NCBI GenBank assembly: GCA_019636335.1
Contig: JAHBXR010000008.1
Span: 1 to 64,000 of the forward strand
Direction of reading: 5' to 3'
Source: Pirellulales bacterium
Lineage (GTDB): Bacteria > Planctomycetota > Planctomycetia > Pirellulales > JAEUIK01
Length of the DNA stretch: 64,000 nucleotides
The position numbers were made by a program, and so were the translations under genes. Positions 9,454 through 18,774 of the stretch are shown one piece after another. The stretch's first letter is position 1, and each line of letters starts with the position of its first letter. The notes under the pieces were generated by a model, which searched no databases, had not been told where the DNA came from, and saw nothing but the letters and a program-made list of their open reading frames with translations.

Positions 9454-10026
9454 ATGACCGAACTCGGCATGGAACTGCTTTCGGCGGCATCAGCAGGTCG
9501 GCCTGAATTGCTGCGGCAATTGCTCGATGTGGGCGCCGATCTTGATTTCGTACATCCACAGTTCGGCAATTCCCCCCTCTACAACGCGACCTATGCCGAC
9601 CAAGTTTCATCCGTCGCATTTTTGCTGAGTCGTGGTGCCAGACCAGATCTGGTGCTGAATTTGCATTCTCCTGTCGACGGGCGTTGGCAACGTGGCGTCA
9701 CTGCCCTCATGTTCGCACGCTCGCCGGAAGCAACTCAGCTTTTACTCGAAGCCGAATCCAGCGTTCATCACACGAGTGAAAGCGGCGCGACGGCACTCCT
9801 GCATGCGGTAGCACGAAGCCAACTCGAAATTGTGCGTCTGCTGTTGCAGGCGGGCGCCGATCCTACGACCAGAACCTTGGACGGACGCTGTGCCTCAGAT
9901 TTGATTGATGAAAACATTAGTTTCTATCAATCACTGGTCAAGGATCAGCCTACACCGCCGGCGATCCTCGAAAAAACTGCCCGGTTGGAAGCGATAAAGC
10001 AACTGCTGATCGCCGAGCGACCATGA
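9454..10026 (+). CDS. Ankyrin-repeat protein
   Basis: 190 residues, cytoplasmic, no signal peptide. Ankyrin-type helices are seen at MELLSAASAGRPELLRQLLDVGADL, then SPLYNATYADQVSSVAFLLSRGARPDL, then TALLHAVARSQLEIVRLLLQAGADP, with a weaker repeat between. Such repeats mediate protein binding; the partner is unknown. GAGGGAATTC lies upstream of the ATG. The gene looks less GC-rich than its neighbours, especially near its end, which could mean recent acquisition. Confidence 0.8.
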   Translation: MTELGMELLSAASAGRPELLRQLLDVGADLDFVHPQFGNSPLYNATYADQVSSVAFLLSRGARPDLVLNLHSPVDGRWQRGVTALMFARSPEATQLLLEAESSVHHTSESGATALLHAVARSQLEIVRLLLQAGADPTTRTLDGRCASDLIDENISFYQSLVKDQPTPPAILEKTARLEAIKQLLIAERP

Positions 10027-10089
10027 AGCTCCCCCTGTAGTTTTTCCACTACTTGGCATACGATTTAATATGTCCATAGCAGGGGGCCA

Positions 10090-11073
10090 TTGCCCTTGCG
10101 CCGGCGTTCTCCCTTTCGCAGATCCCACCGGGACACTGACTTGTCGACGCCAGCGCACGCCTCGCCCCAGCCTCTTTACCGCAGCGCCATGCGCGCCGCG
10201 TGGCTCGGTCTGCTAGTCAATATTTCGCTCGGCGTGGTCAAGCTCGTCGGCGGGATCGTCGGCTCTTCCTTCGCGCTCGTTTCCGACGCGGTGAACTCGC
10301 TGGGCGATGCCCTGACGTCCGCCGTGGTGCTCTTTGCCCTCTGGTTTGCGCAGCGGCCGGCCGACGACGAACACCCGTACGGTCACACCCGGGCCGAGGC
10401 GATTGCTGGCTCCTACGTGGCGCTGCTGGTGATCGTGTCGGCATTGCTGGTGGGCTGGGAGGCGATCCAGCGGCTGTGGATCGAGCATGTCACGCCCCCC
10501 GTGTGGACCATGTGGATCGCCGGCGCCAACGTCCTCATCAAAGAGGGGCTGTATCGCTACAAGCAGCGCATCGGCCAGCGGATCGGATCGTCCGCGATCC
10601 TGGCCAATGCCTGGGATCATCGTAGCGATGCGTTCTGTTCGCTGGCGGTGTTGATCGGACTGGCGGCGGTGCGTTGGGGAGGACCCAGCTTTCTCTGGGC
10701 CGATGAAGCGGCGGCTCTCGTGGTCGTCTCTGCGATTGTGTGGTCGGGAGGCTGGCTGCTGGCCGGCAGCACCAGCGAGTTGCTCGATCCGCAGGCCGAT
10801 GAAAAGCTCGTGGCCGAGATCCGCGAGGTGGCGGCCGCCGTCCCTGGCGTGCGCGCCGTCGAGAAACTCTGGGTGCGCAAGACGGGCATCGAGTTTCTGG
10901 CCGACATCCACATCGAGGTCGATGCCCGGATGACGGTCGAAGAAGGACATCGCATCGGGCACGAGGTCAAAGACCAGCTCGTCGCCCGCTTTGCCAGTCT
11001 GCGCGACGTACTCGTGCATCTCGAGCCATATCCGCACGAGCACGCGATGAATAAGCAAACCAACGATCTTTGA
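10090..11073 (+). CDS. Cation diffusion facilitator (CDF) metal transporter
   Basis: Up to 327 residues, inner membrane, exporting Zn, Fe, Mn or similar ions in exchange for protons. Family features are SDAVNSLGDAL in helix 2 (the metal-binding Asp pair), HPYGHTRAEAIA after helix 3, and WDHRSDAFCSLAVL in helix 5 (the HxxxD metal site). A C-terminal cytoplasmic domain has VPGVRAVEKLWVRKTG and ends in HLEPYPHEH. The start is uncertain: TTG 10090 has AGGGGG four bases upstream, while TTG 10141 and ATG 10189 also keep all six helices. Not clearly linked to its neighbours. Confidence 0.88.
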   Translation: MPLRRRSPFRRSHRDTDLSTPAHASPQPLYRSAMRAAWLGLLVNISLGVVKLVGGIVGSSFALVSDAVNSLGDALTSAVVLFALWFAQRPADDEHPYGHTRAEAIAGSYVALLVIVSALLVGWEAIQRLWIEHVTPPVWTMWIAGANVLIKEGLYRYKQRIGQRIGSSAILANAWDHRSDAFCSLAVLIGLAAVRWGGPSFLWADEAAALVVVSAIVWSGGWLLAGSTSELLDPQADEKLVAEIREVAAAVPGVRAVEKLWVRKTGIEFLADIHIEVDARMTVEEGHRIGHEVKDQLVARFASLRDVLVHLEPYPHEHAMNKQTNDL

Positions 11074-11096
11074 TTTCAGATCGTTCGCCGAGAATA

Positions 11097-11512
11097 TTAC
11101 TCGCGCCAGTTGGCAACTTGCAGATCCGCAATCCACGAGAAATGTCGCGGGTTCGCCGTGATCAGCGGAATTTTTTCAAGGATGGCGGTGGCCGCGATCA
11201 TCAGGTCACTATCCTCGACGCTGACGCCACGCTGCTTGCCGTCGGCCCAAAGCGTCGCAGCAAGATCGATCACTTCATAGGTGACCGGCAACAACTCCGA
11301 ACGCTGGCAGAACTGCGTGAACCGATCGATTCGTTGCGGGGCATGACGTTTCCGCAGTCCTCGTAGTATCTCAAAACACGAGATGTGCGAGAAAGTGAAT
11401 CTTCCGTGCGACCTCAGATACTGCTTAGACCGGGCCTCGGTGGTGGGCAATTGCATTCCACGTGGCAGCATGTGTCCGACAGCGTACTTGTATCAAGCAG
11501 GCTACGATCCAT
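11097..11512 (-). pseudogene. PIN-domain toxin (VapC-like), frameshifted
   Basis: From ATG 11512 the first frame gives MDRSLLDTSTLSDTC, the standard PIN-domain start with its first metal-binding Asp, but it ends at a stop about 20 codons later. The rest of the domain is in another frame from about 11478 to 11097: HGRFTFSHISCFEILRGL, then VEDSDLMIAATAILEKIPLITANPRHFSWI, which carries the later acidic residues. The two parts join to a full-length PIN domain if one base is missing near 11471-11480. As read, the gene makes no active ribonuclease unless ribosomes shift frame. An error in the sequence is the other explanation. Confidence 0.65.
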
Positions 11513-11618
11513 TCTCTGGTGCTCGTCGCGCAAAATAGACCGGCGACTCGATCACGGAGTGAAACTCGACCAGTTCCTCGTCAGTCATCCCGTCGAGGAC
11601 GTAGCACCCACCAATCAC
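11502..11618 (-). CDS. Small ORF, possible antitoxin or its remnant
   Basis: A 38-codon frame opens at GTG 11618, whose last two bases lie in the TGA stop of the preceding membrane protein gene (GTGA overlap). It ends 11 bases into the PIN-domain gene. An internal ATG at 11588 gives 28 residues. The sequence MTDEELVEFHSVIESPVYFA looks like a short acidic antitoxin tail. Coupling at both ends is what a vapB-type antitoxin would show, but no DNA-binding fold is visible, so it may be a truncated remnant. Confidence 0.3.
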   Translation of the reverse strand: MIGGCYVLDGMTDEELVEFHSVIESPVYFARRAPENGS

Positions 11619-12562
11619 AGATTTATCGTGGGTATGATCGGCCCGGACGGACCTTCCCCCGGTCTAGTAAAGAATCTCCACTCCGGCCCGAATTGCTCCA
11701 GAAAGTACAGCGTGTACGAGCGGTGAAAAACCGCCAGCGGTAGCAGCACCACGGAGCTGATGAACGGCAGCGCGGCGACGCAGCACGTCAGGCAGGCCAC
11801 GAGTGTCGCGATCATGCCCAAGGCGATTCCCAACACCAATTGAAACAGCAGGTACAGCACCAGCGTGCCTTTGTGTTCGGCGACGATCGTGCGATTGAAC
11901 TCCCCCCACGCCGGCATCACCGTCAAGCGGCGCAGGTACATGATCGGCACGACCAACTGGTACAGGAGAATGCCCACCACACTGTAAACGACTGCCACCA
12001 CGACAATTGCCGTCAGCCCCAAGGCCAACGCGAGCGCCCCCATCGGACCGAACTGCTCGGCGCGAATGTCGGGCATCGCCAGCAGGCCGCTCGTTACCAG
12101 CGCTGCCAGTACCACGAGAAACAGGGCAAAGCCGAACCACACGTTGAACCAGAAGAGCGAGTTTCCCTGCTCGCGAAACTCGCGCCACGGCTCGCGCACC
12201 GCGGCGCGATCGCGTGCCACGCCGGCCAGGAACAGAAACTGCCCGCGACTACTCAGCCACATGATCAACGTGCTGATAATGGCAAAGCCAACCACGATGC
12301 ACAGCACGACTGCCACCATCAATTCATAGTGATCGATCGTCCACTGCTTGATGCTCTCAAATGCCTCGTCTGGTTTCTGAGCCGGTCTGAACTGACCGCC
12401 GAAGCCGCCATTCCCACCCCCACCGCCGCTATTGAGCCCCAGATTGGCCAGAAAGGAACAGAACCCCAGCGTGACCCATTTCTGGACGTCGAACGGGCGA
12501 AAGAGCATCTGTCGCGTCCGCTCGATGGCAGGATGGATGGGATCGAGTACCGAAATGCCCAT
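11615..12562 (-). CDS. Multi-pass membrane protein of unknown function
   Basis: 315 residues with an N-terminal motif IERTRQMLFRPFDVQKWVTLGF, a Gly-rich linker at about residues 45-57, and at least five strongly hydrophobic segments (for example ELMVAVVLCIVVGFAIISTLI, LALALGLTAIVVVAVVYSV and IALGMIATLVACLTCCVAAL). The N-terminal motif recurs in planctomycete membrane proteins as I recall them, but I cannot name a family safely. AGG lies upstream of the ATG. The small antitoxin-like frame and the broken PIN toxin follow directly on the same strand. Confidence 0.7.
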   Translation of the reverse strand: MGISVLDPIHPAIERTRQMLFRPFDVQKWVTLGFCSFLANLGLNSGGGGGNGGFGGQFRPAQKPDEAFESIKQWTIDHYELMVAVVLCIVVGFAIISTLIMWLSSRGQFLFLAGVARDRAAVREPWREFREQGNSLFWFNVWFGFALFLVVLAALVTSGLLAMPDIRAEQFGPMGALALALGLTAIVVVAVVYSVVGILLYQLVVPIMYLRRLTVMPAWGEFNRTIVAEHKGTLVLYLLFQLVLGIALGMIATLVACLTCCVAALPFISSVVLLPLAVFHRSYTLYFLEQFGPEWRFFTRPGEGPSGPIIPTINL

Positions 12563-12741
12563 GCGAGAAACCTGTCTTTCCGCAAAACCGAATCATCCAC
12601 CACACCGCCGCCACCACAATGTAATGGCAGGACTACTGCCCGGCACAAGGCCATTCGTGCGACGTGCGAGAATCTTGCGCAAGAACGCGCAGGAATCGAG
12701 GAATCACGGTTCACGGTCGTCGCGACGGAAGCTTGATCCGC

Positions 12742-13422
12742 TCACCGGACGATAATTACATGCCACTTGCCCGGCCCGTGAACTCCGGTCGTCAGCTTCA
12801 ACTCGAGATCCCCCGTCTTGCTGGGACCGGTGATGAGCGTCACGTTGCTGGCCAAGTTCTCGACACCAGCGGCCTCGAGCTGTGCGTAGGCATCGAACAG
12901 GTCGGGCACGATCTGCGCCCGCTCGACGATCGCCACATGAACCGGAGGGAGCAAGCTCGCCGTGCGCTCGCGGCCCCCCGTGGCAGCCATCAGCAGCGAG
13001 CCGGTCTCGGCAATCGCCCAGGTCGCGCTCGTAATGCCGATCTCGGCGGCGAACATCTTTGCCCGGGCGGTGGGCTGGTCGAGTGGCGCCAAAAGATCGT
13101 GCGACCAATGTTCGACGCCGTGCGTCTCGAGCAGCGCCGCCAGGCCCAGTCGTTCGAGCAGTGGGTGCTGCCAGCAAAGCGCCGATTTGGGCGAGTAGCG
13201 CACCAACAACTCGGCCAGCGCTGCACGGGCGGCCTCCTCGCTGTCGACCAATTGCGCAAATCCACCGACGGCATTCATCTCGGCCGCCAGGCGCTCGGCC
13301 GGATTGGGTCCCGCACCGACGTAGCCCACACGAGCTGGAATGTCGTCTCGCACATGGACTCGATAGGCCCGTCCGGCCGCGGCGGCGCCGCGCACCCGGG
13401 CCAGAAACTCCTCGCGCTTCAT
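12742..13422 (-). CDS. lutC: LUD-domain protein LutC (lactate utilization)
   Basis: 226 residues from ATG 13422. The LUD fold is seen from WAIAETGSLLMAATGGRERTA through VHVAIVERAQIV to the C-terminal LITGPSKTGDLELKLTTGVHGP, typical of LutC/YkgG. It works with LutA and LutB in oxidising L-lactate to pyruvate through an iron-sulfur complex. Its start overlaps the stop of lutB by four bases, so translation is coupled. Length is normal. No lutA (the CCG-domain subunit) is visible beside it. Confidence 0.9.
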   Translation of the reverse strand: MKREEFLARVRGAAAAGRAYRVHVRDDIPARVGYVGAGPNPAERLAAEMNAVGGFAQLVDSEEAARAALAELLVRYSPKSALCWQHPLLERLGLAALLETHGVEHWSHDLLAPLDQPTARAKMFAAEIGITSATWAIAETGSLLMAATGGRERTASLLPPVHVAIVERAQIVPDLFDAYAQLEAAGVENLASNVTLITGPSKTGDLELKLTTGVHGPGKWHVIIVR

Positions 13423-14834
13423 GCCTGCCCCTCGCGGTGCCACCAGTCGCGGAAGCTCTCGGGCGCGGGGGCAGGGAAATCGCGCGCGCCGGTCCAGCCC
13501 CCCAAGCCCGGCAGGTGTCGGATCCACCCACCCGGCCAGCGTCCGATGGTGCGCGTCGCCAGCCACGTGGCCAGCCGGTACAGTCGCGGCCGCCGCAGCA
13601 TCGCGGCCCACAAACGATAGATCGCATTCTCGACCCGGTTGGCCTGCGATGGTTCGCGGTGCAGTTGCTCGCGGAGTTGCACGAGCATCTCGGGAATGGC
13701 GATCTTCACCGGGCAGGCTGCCTGACATGCCCCGCACAAGCTCGAGGCATGCGGCAAGTGGGGGTGATGCGTCAGGCCCGAGTACAACGGCGTGAGCACC
13801 GCGCCGATTGGGCCAGCATAGACGCCGCCGTAGGCATGGCCGCCGATGTTGCGATAGATCGGACAGGCGTTCAAACAAGCGCCGCAGCGAATGCAGAACA
13901 GGCTCTCGCGCAGCGGACCGCCGAGAATGCGCGAGCGCCCGTTGTCGAGCACCACGAGATGAAACTCATCTGGGCCATCCAGTTCGCCCGGTTGACGCCG
14001 GCCGGTAATCATCGACGTGTAGATCGAAAGTTTTTGACCGGTCGCCGCGCGTGCGAGCACTTTGAGGAACACGGGCAGATCGGCCAGCTGGGGAATGACC
14101 TTTTCCATGCCCAGCAGCGCGATGTGGACGCGCGGCATGCTCGTGGTTAGGCGGCCGTTCCCCTCGTTCGTCACCAGCACGACCGTGCCGGTCTCGGCCA
14201 CGGCGAAATTCGCGCCGCTGATCCCCACGTCGGCACGGGCAAATTCTTTTCGCAGCGTGCGGCGCGCATACGCGGCCAGCTTCTCGGCATCTTCGGGCAA
14301 TTGTTCCCCCGCATCGTCGCCAAGAATCTTGGCCACCTGGGGAATGCGCAAGTGAACGGCAGGGGCCACCAGATGCGAAGGCCGCTGACCGGCTACTTGC
14401 AGGATGTATTCGCCAAAATCGGTCTCGACGACGTGGAACCCTTCGGCCTCGAGCGCGCGATTGAGATGAATCTCTTCGGTCGTCATCGACTTCGATTTGA
14501 CGACATGCCGCCCCCCCGCGGCACGGATGATGCCGGCGATCGTCTGGCACGCATCGGCGCCGTCGGCCGCGTAATGCACCTGGCCGCCGCGACGATTGAC
14601 GCTTGCCTCGAGCGTCTCAAGATGCCGATCCAGTTCGGCGAGCGTGGCATCCTTGATCGCGCGCGCACGATCGCGCAACAGGCCCGAGTCCGACAACTCG
14701 GCAAAGGCATCCTTGTTGCGCTGGCCGAGCGTGTCGGCCAGCATCGACAGCGCCGATTGCAGCGACGGGTCGGCCAGGGCCTCATCCGCGGCGGTGAGAA
14801 ACTCTTCGTGCTCGTGGACGGCGTAGTCGGTCAT
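13419..14834 (-). CDS. lutB: LutB iron-sulfur protein (lactate utilization)
   Basis: 471 residues. The N-terminal LUD domain includes KSKSMTTEEIHLNRALEAEG and GISGANFAVAETGTVVLVTNEGN. The ferredoxin-like module has two clusters, CIRCGACLNACPIYRNIGGH and CGACQAACPVKI, enough for two 4Fe-4S centres. A C-terminal domain ends near DWWHREGQA. The protein carries electrons in the cytoplasmic lactate oxidation complex. It is the first gene of a lutB-lutC pair. The usual first gene lutA is missing upstream, where a small membrane protein gene lies instead. Confidence 0.92.
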   Translation of the reverse strand: MTDYAVHEHEEFLTAADEALADPSLQSALSMLADTLGQRNKDAFAELSDSGLLRDRARAIKDATLAELDRHLETLEASVNRRGGQVHYAADGADACQTIAGIIRAAGGRHVVKSKSMTTEEIHLNRALEAEGFHVVETDFGEYILQVAGQRPSHLVAPAVHLRIPQVAKILGDDAGEQLPEDAEKLAAYARRTLRKEFARADVGISGANFAVAETGTVVLVTNEGNGRLTTSMPRVHIALLGMEKVIPQLADLPVFLKVLARAATGQKLSIYTSMITGRRQPGELDGPDEFHLVVLDNGRSRILGGPLRESLFCIRCGACLNACPIYRNIGGHAYGGVYAGPIGAVLTPLYSGLTHHPHLPHASSLCGACQAACPVKIAIPEMLVQLREQLHREPSQANRVENAIYRLWAAMLRRPRLYRLATWLATRTIGRWPGGWIRHLPGLGGWTGARDFPAPAPESFRDWWHREGQA

Positions 14835-14911
14835 AGCGTTGGTCTTGTCGTCCGGTCCCCATCAGCTTCGGCATCAAAAAGATCGCCGCTCCGCTAGCGG
14901 GAGAAGCAAGT

Positions 14912-15280
14912 TCAATCCAGCGATTGAATGATCATGGTCAGCATCGGCACGACCGCCACCACGATGGCGAACAACGTCACGCTCGTCGGCGGCGGCACGC
15001 GTCGCAGGCGCCAGACGACGGCCGTTAGGATCAGCGTGACCAGCCCCAGCACTACGGCGGCGAAGAGCAGCATGCCGCGCAGCAGTTCGAAGTTCGTGCC
15101 CCCTTCCGAATAGCGCAGAAAGACCCCCAGCGCGAAGGCTCCGACTTCGCACAGGCAGGTCATCATGACGGTCAACATCCAGCCCACGGTGAAGAAGTCG
15201 GCCAGCCGAGTTTCGACCGATTCGCCGGCGGACCGTTCGTCGCGTTTTTTGGAAGAACGTGGTTTCTTGGTCTGCGTCAT
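14912..15280 (-). CDS. Small membrane protein of unknown function
   Basis: 122 residues. A charged, Lys/Arg-rich N-terminus (MTQTKKPRSSKKRDE) is followed by three hydrophobic segments: VGWMLTVMMTCLCEVGAFALGVFL, LRGMLLFAAVVLGLVTLILTAVVW and VTLFAIVVAVVPMLTMIIQSL. No domain recognised. It lies 77 bases upstream of lutB on the same strand, so cotranscription is possible, but a link to lactate oxidation is not shown. Confidence 0.65.
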   Translation of the reverse strand: MTQTKKPRSSKKRDERSAGESVETRLADFFTVGWMLTVMMTCLCEVGAFALGVFLRYSEGGTNFELLRGMLLFAAVVLGLVTLILTAVVWRLRRVPPPTSVTLFAIVVAVVPMLTMIIQSLD

Positions 15281-15470
15281 CGTCGCGCAACGGTAAAGGA
15301 ACGCCCGCTACTCCCAGCTCCGTGAATCGTGCAACATGCTCGCACGGACGTGCAACGGCCCGCATGGGCGGACGAATCTTACCGGGCCGGCGGCCAGGGA
15401 ACCAGCCAGTCTCGCCTTCTCGCGACCCACCGAGGAGTGGCGCGACGCCAAAGAAGCAACGCGCAAGCGT

Positions 15471-17900
15471 CTAGCGCTGCGTGAAGATGGCGGTCGTCTC
15501 GTCGGCCGTCAGGGCCTGCATCCGCGATTGGCTATTCAGCGTGGCGGTGACGCGGGCCTGTCCCGCCTGATTGGCGCGCGCCTGCACCTGATAAGTCAAC
15601 GTCCCCCCCGCGGGTATTTGCGCAACCGGTTGGAACGTGACCGCCTGCCCGACGATCGTATGCGCCGAGGGCCCCTGCGTACCTGTCGAGACAGGACTCA
15701 ACTCGGTCGGCAGCGTCACGCTCACGGCGACGTTGCTGTCGGGCGTTTGCGCCGTGTTGCGCACGACGACCTCGTACGTCACGTCGCCACCGACTGTCAC
15801 GGGATCGCGCGTGTCGCTCACCGTCATCGTGAGCCCACCCTGCACCGGACGAACTTCAAGACACGCATCATCATCGGCGCGTGCCCCCTGATCGGTGGTG
15901 ACCGTCACGCGGTTACACGTCTGGGCGGCGGCCTGCGTGCAGCGGCAATGTACCTCGAGCAAGGCCGAGCGCCCCGGATCGAGACCATCGATGCTCCAGG
16001 CGAGATCGTTGCCGATGAAGTACCGACCATCGGTGGCCATCACGGGATTCAGGCCGGGATCGTAGTTGTCGACCACTTTCAGGTTCGTCACCCGCACGCT
16101 GCCGATGTTCGTGATGCGGATGGTGAACTCGGCCACTCCACCCACATTGCGGAGCGTCGGTCCGGTCTTCTCGACCTTGATCTGCGCGGGATTCGGCGTG
16201 GTCGGCGGGGGCTCTTCGCCCGGCACCACCGGTGGCGGCGCCACGATGGGGGTTCCCGTCACATTGACACATGCCTGGGCAGAGCTGCTCAAACCGCCCG
16301 CGGCGAGGACCTCGACGCGGTTGCACTGTTGCCCTGGCTGCAACGCCCGCAATTGCACGGCGATCGTGCGCGAAGCGCCCGGCCCGAGATCGGGAAGGTT
16401 CCGTTCGATCGGATTGGCGCGCGTCGCGTGCTCGAATCCCGGATCGTAACGATCGACGATCACGATGCCCGTCGCCGGAGTTCCTCCGCGATTGGTCACC
16501 GTGACCTCGAAATTGACCGTTTCGCCCGCCTGGGCTTGCGGCGGACCGGTCATGCGCACCTCGAGCCCCGAGGCCAGCACCGTGGTGGTAGCGCACTCCC
16601 GCGCGGTCACACCGGCAGCGCTAGCGACGGTCACGCAGTTCTGCACCGTGCCCGGTTGATCGGCCCGGAGCGTCACCTCGATGGTCTGCGTCTGGCGCGG
16701 ACCGATCTCGGCGAAGCGCCATTCGAGCCGGCCGGTAGCGGCCTGGGTCGGTGGTTGGCTCGACACGAACGACATGCCCGCGGGCAGTTGATCGCTCACT
16801 ACGATGTCGCGTGCCGCCGAACCGGACGGATTGTGGATCTCGATGCGATAGACGGCGTTGCCGCCGACGGCCGCTTGTGCTGGACCGCTGATGCGCAGCG
16901 CCAGATCGTTCGAGACCCACGTCTTTTGCGTCGAGCCGGTACCGAGCACCAGGCGGCGCCCATCTCCACCGGGAAAGTCGGCCGGGCGGATAATCTGAAT
17001 ACTGATGATATTGGTGCCCGGCGCGGGCGATTGCTGGAACAGCTCGACGCTGGCCTGTCCCAGTTCGTTCGTGGGAACTTCGATCGTCGGCGAGCAATCG
17101 GGAGCGAAGCCCGCCGCCGGCCCCCCCTGCACTTCATAACGCACGCGATAGCCCTGGATCGGCGTTTGATCGCTTTGACGCACCACCGTCGTGGTCATCA
17201 CGTGACGCGTGCCGACGGGATTCGTCGCCGCGGGGGGCAACATCCAGGTGGCATCGACCCAGTGAATGCGGGCCCGCTGTAGGCGTGCATCCCAACCGAA
17301 GACATCGGGCGCGAATGCCGTGACGTCGCTCGTCCCTTCGCGGCTCGACGTGACGGTAATCCACGCCTGACCGGGAAGCACGGGCACGTCGTCCTCGGGC
17401 GCCGGCGTGCCACGTGTCAGGGTGATGCCGTGATGCACGGTACGTCCGACCGCAAAAGTGTTGTCCACCTTGTGCGCGCGTTCGTGCCACTTGCGCAAGT
17501 GATCGTGGAAAGTTCCGTTCCCGACATCAACAATAAAACCTTCGCTCGAGGGATCGATCATCCACTCGACGCGTTGATCGCTGTGCAGATAGCCGTCGTG
17601 GCCGCACACGCCGGCGACCATCACCACCTCGGCGCCGACCGGCGCCACGACGGTGCCCGGCATGATGCTGATGCACGCCGAATGCTGGCAGCCGGGGTTG
17701 CACCCCGGCTTGGGGGTCATGCGCACGGCATTGGGAATGCACAACTCGTGCAGAATGGCCTCGGCCCGCGGAGCGGTCGAAGACATGATCGCGGCGACCG
17801 CCAGCAGGATGGCGGCGCGCAGCGCGAGCGCGGATTGTGGAATCATGCGCGACATAAGCAGGCGTGCCGTGGGGAGGAATCGGCCACCGAATTTTCGCAC
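15471..17900 (-). CDS. Exported DUF11-repeat surface protein
   Basis: Up to 809 residues; starts at ATG 17855 (residue 16) or 17846 would leave a normal signal peptide (LALRAAILLAVAAIMSSTAPRAEA). After a unique N-terminal domain with several Cys (CNPGCQHSACIS) come four DUF11/conserved-repeat units, at roughly residues 330-435, 450-555, 575-680 and 690-800. Each has a pattern like GETVNFEVTVTNRGGTPATGIVIVDRYDPG and ends near a Cys-containing strand (RECATTTV, SQACVNV, DDACLEV). A Pro-rich linker (IVAPPPVVPGEEPPPTTP) separates units 2 and 3. The repeats are Ig-like and build surface or matrix fibres. No anchor is visible. Confidence 0.85.
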   Translation of the reverse strand: MRKFGGRFLPTARLLMSRMIPQSALALRAAILLAVAAIMSSTAPRAEAILHELCIPNAVRMTPKPGCNPGCQHSACISIMPGTVVAPVGAEVVMVAGVCGHDGYLHSDQRVEWMIDPSSEGFIVDVGNGTFHDHLRKWHERAHKVDNTFAVGRTVHHGITLTRGTPAPEDDVPVLPGQAWITVTSSREGTSDVTAFAPDVFGWDARLQRARIHWVDATWMLPPAATNPVGTRHVMTTTVVRQSDQTPIQGYRVRYEVQGGPAAGFAPDCSPTIEVPTNELGQASVELFQQSPAPGTNIISIQIIRPADFPGGDGRRLVLGTGSTQKTWVSNDLALRISGPAQAAVGGNAVYRIEIHNPSGSAARDIVVSDQLPAGMSFVSSQPPTQAATGRLEWRFAEIGPRQTQTIEVTLRADQPGTVQNCVTVASAAGVTARECATTTVLASGLEVRMTGPPQAQAGETVNFEVTVTNRGGTPATGIVIVDRYDPGFEHATRANPIERNLPDLGPGASRTIAVQLRALQPGQQCNRVEVLAAGGLSSSAQACVNVTGTPIVAPPPVVPGEEPPPTTPNPAQIKVEKTGPTLRNVGGVAEFTIRITNIGSVRVTNLKVVDNYDPGLNPVMATDGRYFIGNDLAWSIDGLDPGRSALLEVHCRCTQAAAQTCNRVTVTTDQGARADDDACLEVRPVQGGLTMTVSDTRDPVTVGGDVTYEVVVRNTAQTPDSNVAVSVTLPTELSPVSTGTQGPSAHTIVGQAVTFQPVAQIPAGGTLTYQVQARANQAGQARVTATLNSQSRMQALTADETTAIFTQR

Positions 17901-18117
17901 CGCGTGGAGTTTAGCCGGCAGGCAAACTCTCGGGATGGCGGCAAGATTTTCGGCTATGGAAACCTAGCACGCGTTTTCGCCACGTGATGAAAGTTTTCAA
18001 CAAAGCGCGTGGCGAAAAGAAAACGAGGCCGGATGATCGTTAGAAGCGACACGACCGAGTCGCAAATTCGGCGCTTATGCACGAACGAACGCGAAGCTGA
18101 AGCGGGGACAACCCCGG

Positions 18118-18144
18118 GTGCCACGGGCTCTGCCCGTGCTGCAT
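18118..18144. repeat. Intergenic palindrome, GCCACGGGCTCTGCCCGTGC type
   Basis: The arms CACGGGC and GCCCGTG flank a short centre (TCT). It lies between the DUF11 gene and the next small membrane protein gene. A related palindrome (GCGGGCAAAGCCCGTGC) occurs at 19073. Confidence 0.5.
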
Positions 18145-18161
18145 CCGTTTAACGCTTGCCG

Positions 18162-18713
18162 CTAATCCAAGTAACTCCACTCGCCCGTCTCAAATGAGTA
18201 AATCCTGCGGCCGTATGGAGGAATCTGCCACCAGACAAGGATGGGGCGTTGTGACGCCATGTAATCGGTTCGTTCCGCGCCCCAATAGGCGAATGCACCT
18301 TGCGAGCAGCAGTACTTCGCCCGCGGAACCGAGCTCAAATACTGCGGGACGAGATCCTCCAATTGTTCAGGATAGTCGCCGTTCGCCTGGTGGTACTGAT
18401 CGACGGCTTGAATAACTCGTGCCGCATTTGCCCGTGCGATTCTTCCCTGCAGCGACGAATTCGCGACGACAAGTATTCCGGTGACGACTGGAAAAAGAAC
18501 TCGAGCGGCGCCCACTTTCCAATTCGGGCGCTGAACCAAGACCAGAACCACAGCAACGAGAAACCAGATCGGGCAGATGAGAAACGAGAACAGAAAGCTG
18601 CCGCTCATGACGACATCGAAAAAAGCTACAACGAGGAAGCAAAATACGCTCCCACCCACCGCGTCGATTAACGCGCAAATGCGCCACCACAGGCCTGTGT
18701 TGGTCTCTTCCAT
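18162..18713 (-). CDS. Membrane protein with pseudopilin-like C-terminal motif
   Basis: 183 residues from ATG 18713. Three or four hydrophobic segments occupy the first 95 residues (for example SFLFSFLICPIWFLVAVVLVLV). A soluble tail follows with IQAVDQYHQANGDYPEQLEDLVPQYLSSVP, the motif seen in secretion-type pseudopilin relatives and many planctomycete exported proteins. No obvious ribosome binding site. The frame stays open upstream but then overlaps the DUF5678-like gene. The function is unknown. Confidence 0.55.
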   Translation of the reverse strand: MEETNTGLWWRICALIDAVGGSVFCFLVVAFFDVVMSGSFLFSFLICPIWFLVAVVLVLVQRPNWKVGAARVLFPVVTGILVVANSSLQGRIARANAARVIQAVDQYHQANGDYPEQLEDLVPQYLSSVPRAKYCCSQGAFAYWGAERTDYMASQRPILVWWQIPPYGRRIYSFETGEWSYLD

Positions 18714-18774
18714 AACATCACCAATCGCAGCGGGCGCAGTCGTCCTTCGCGGTACAACTCGACGTAGGGAAAGA

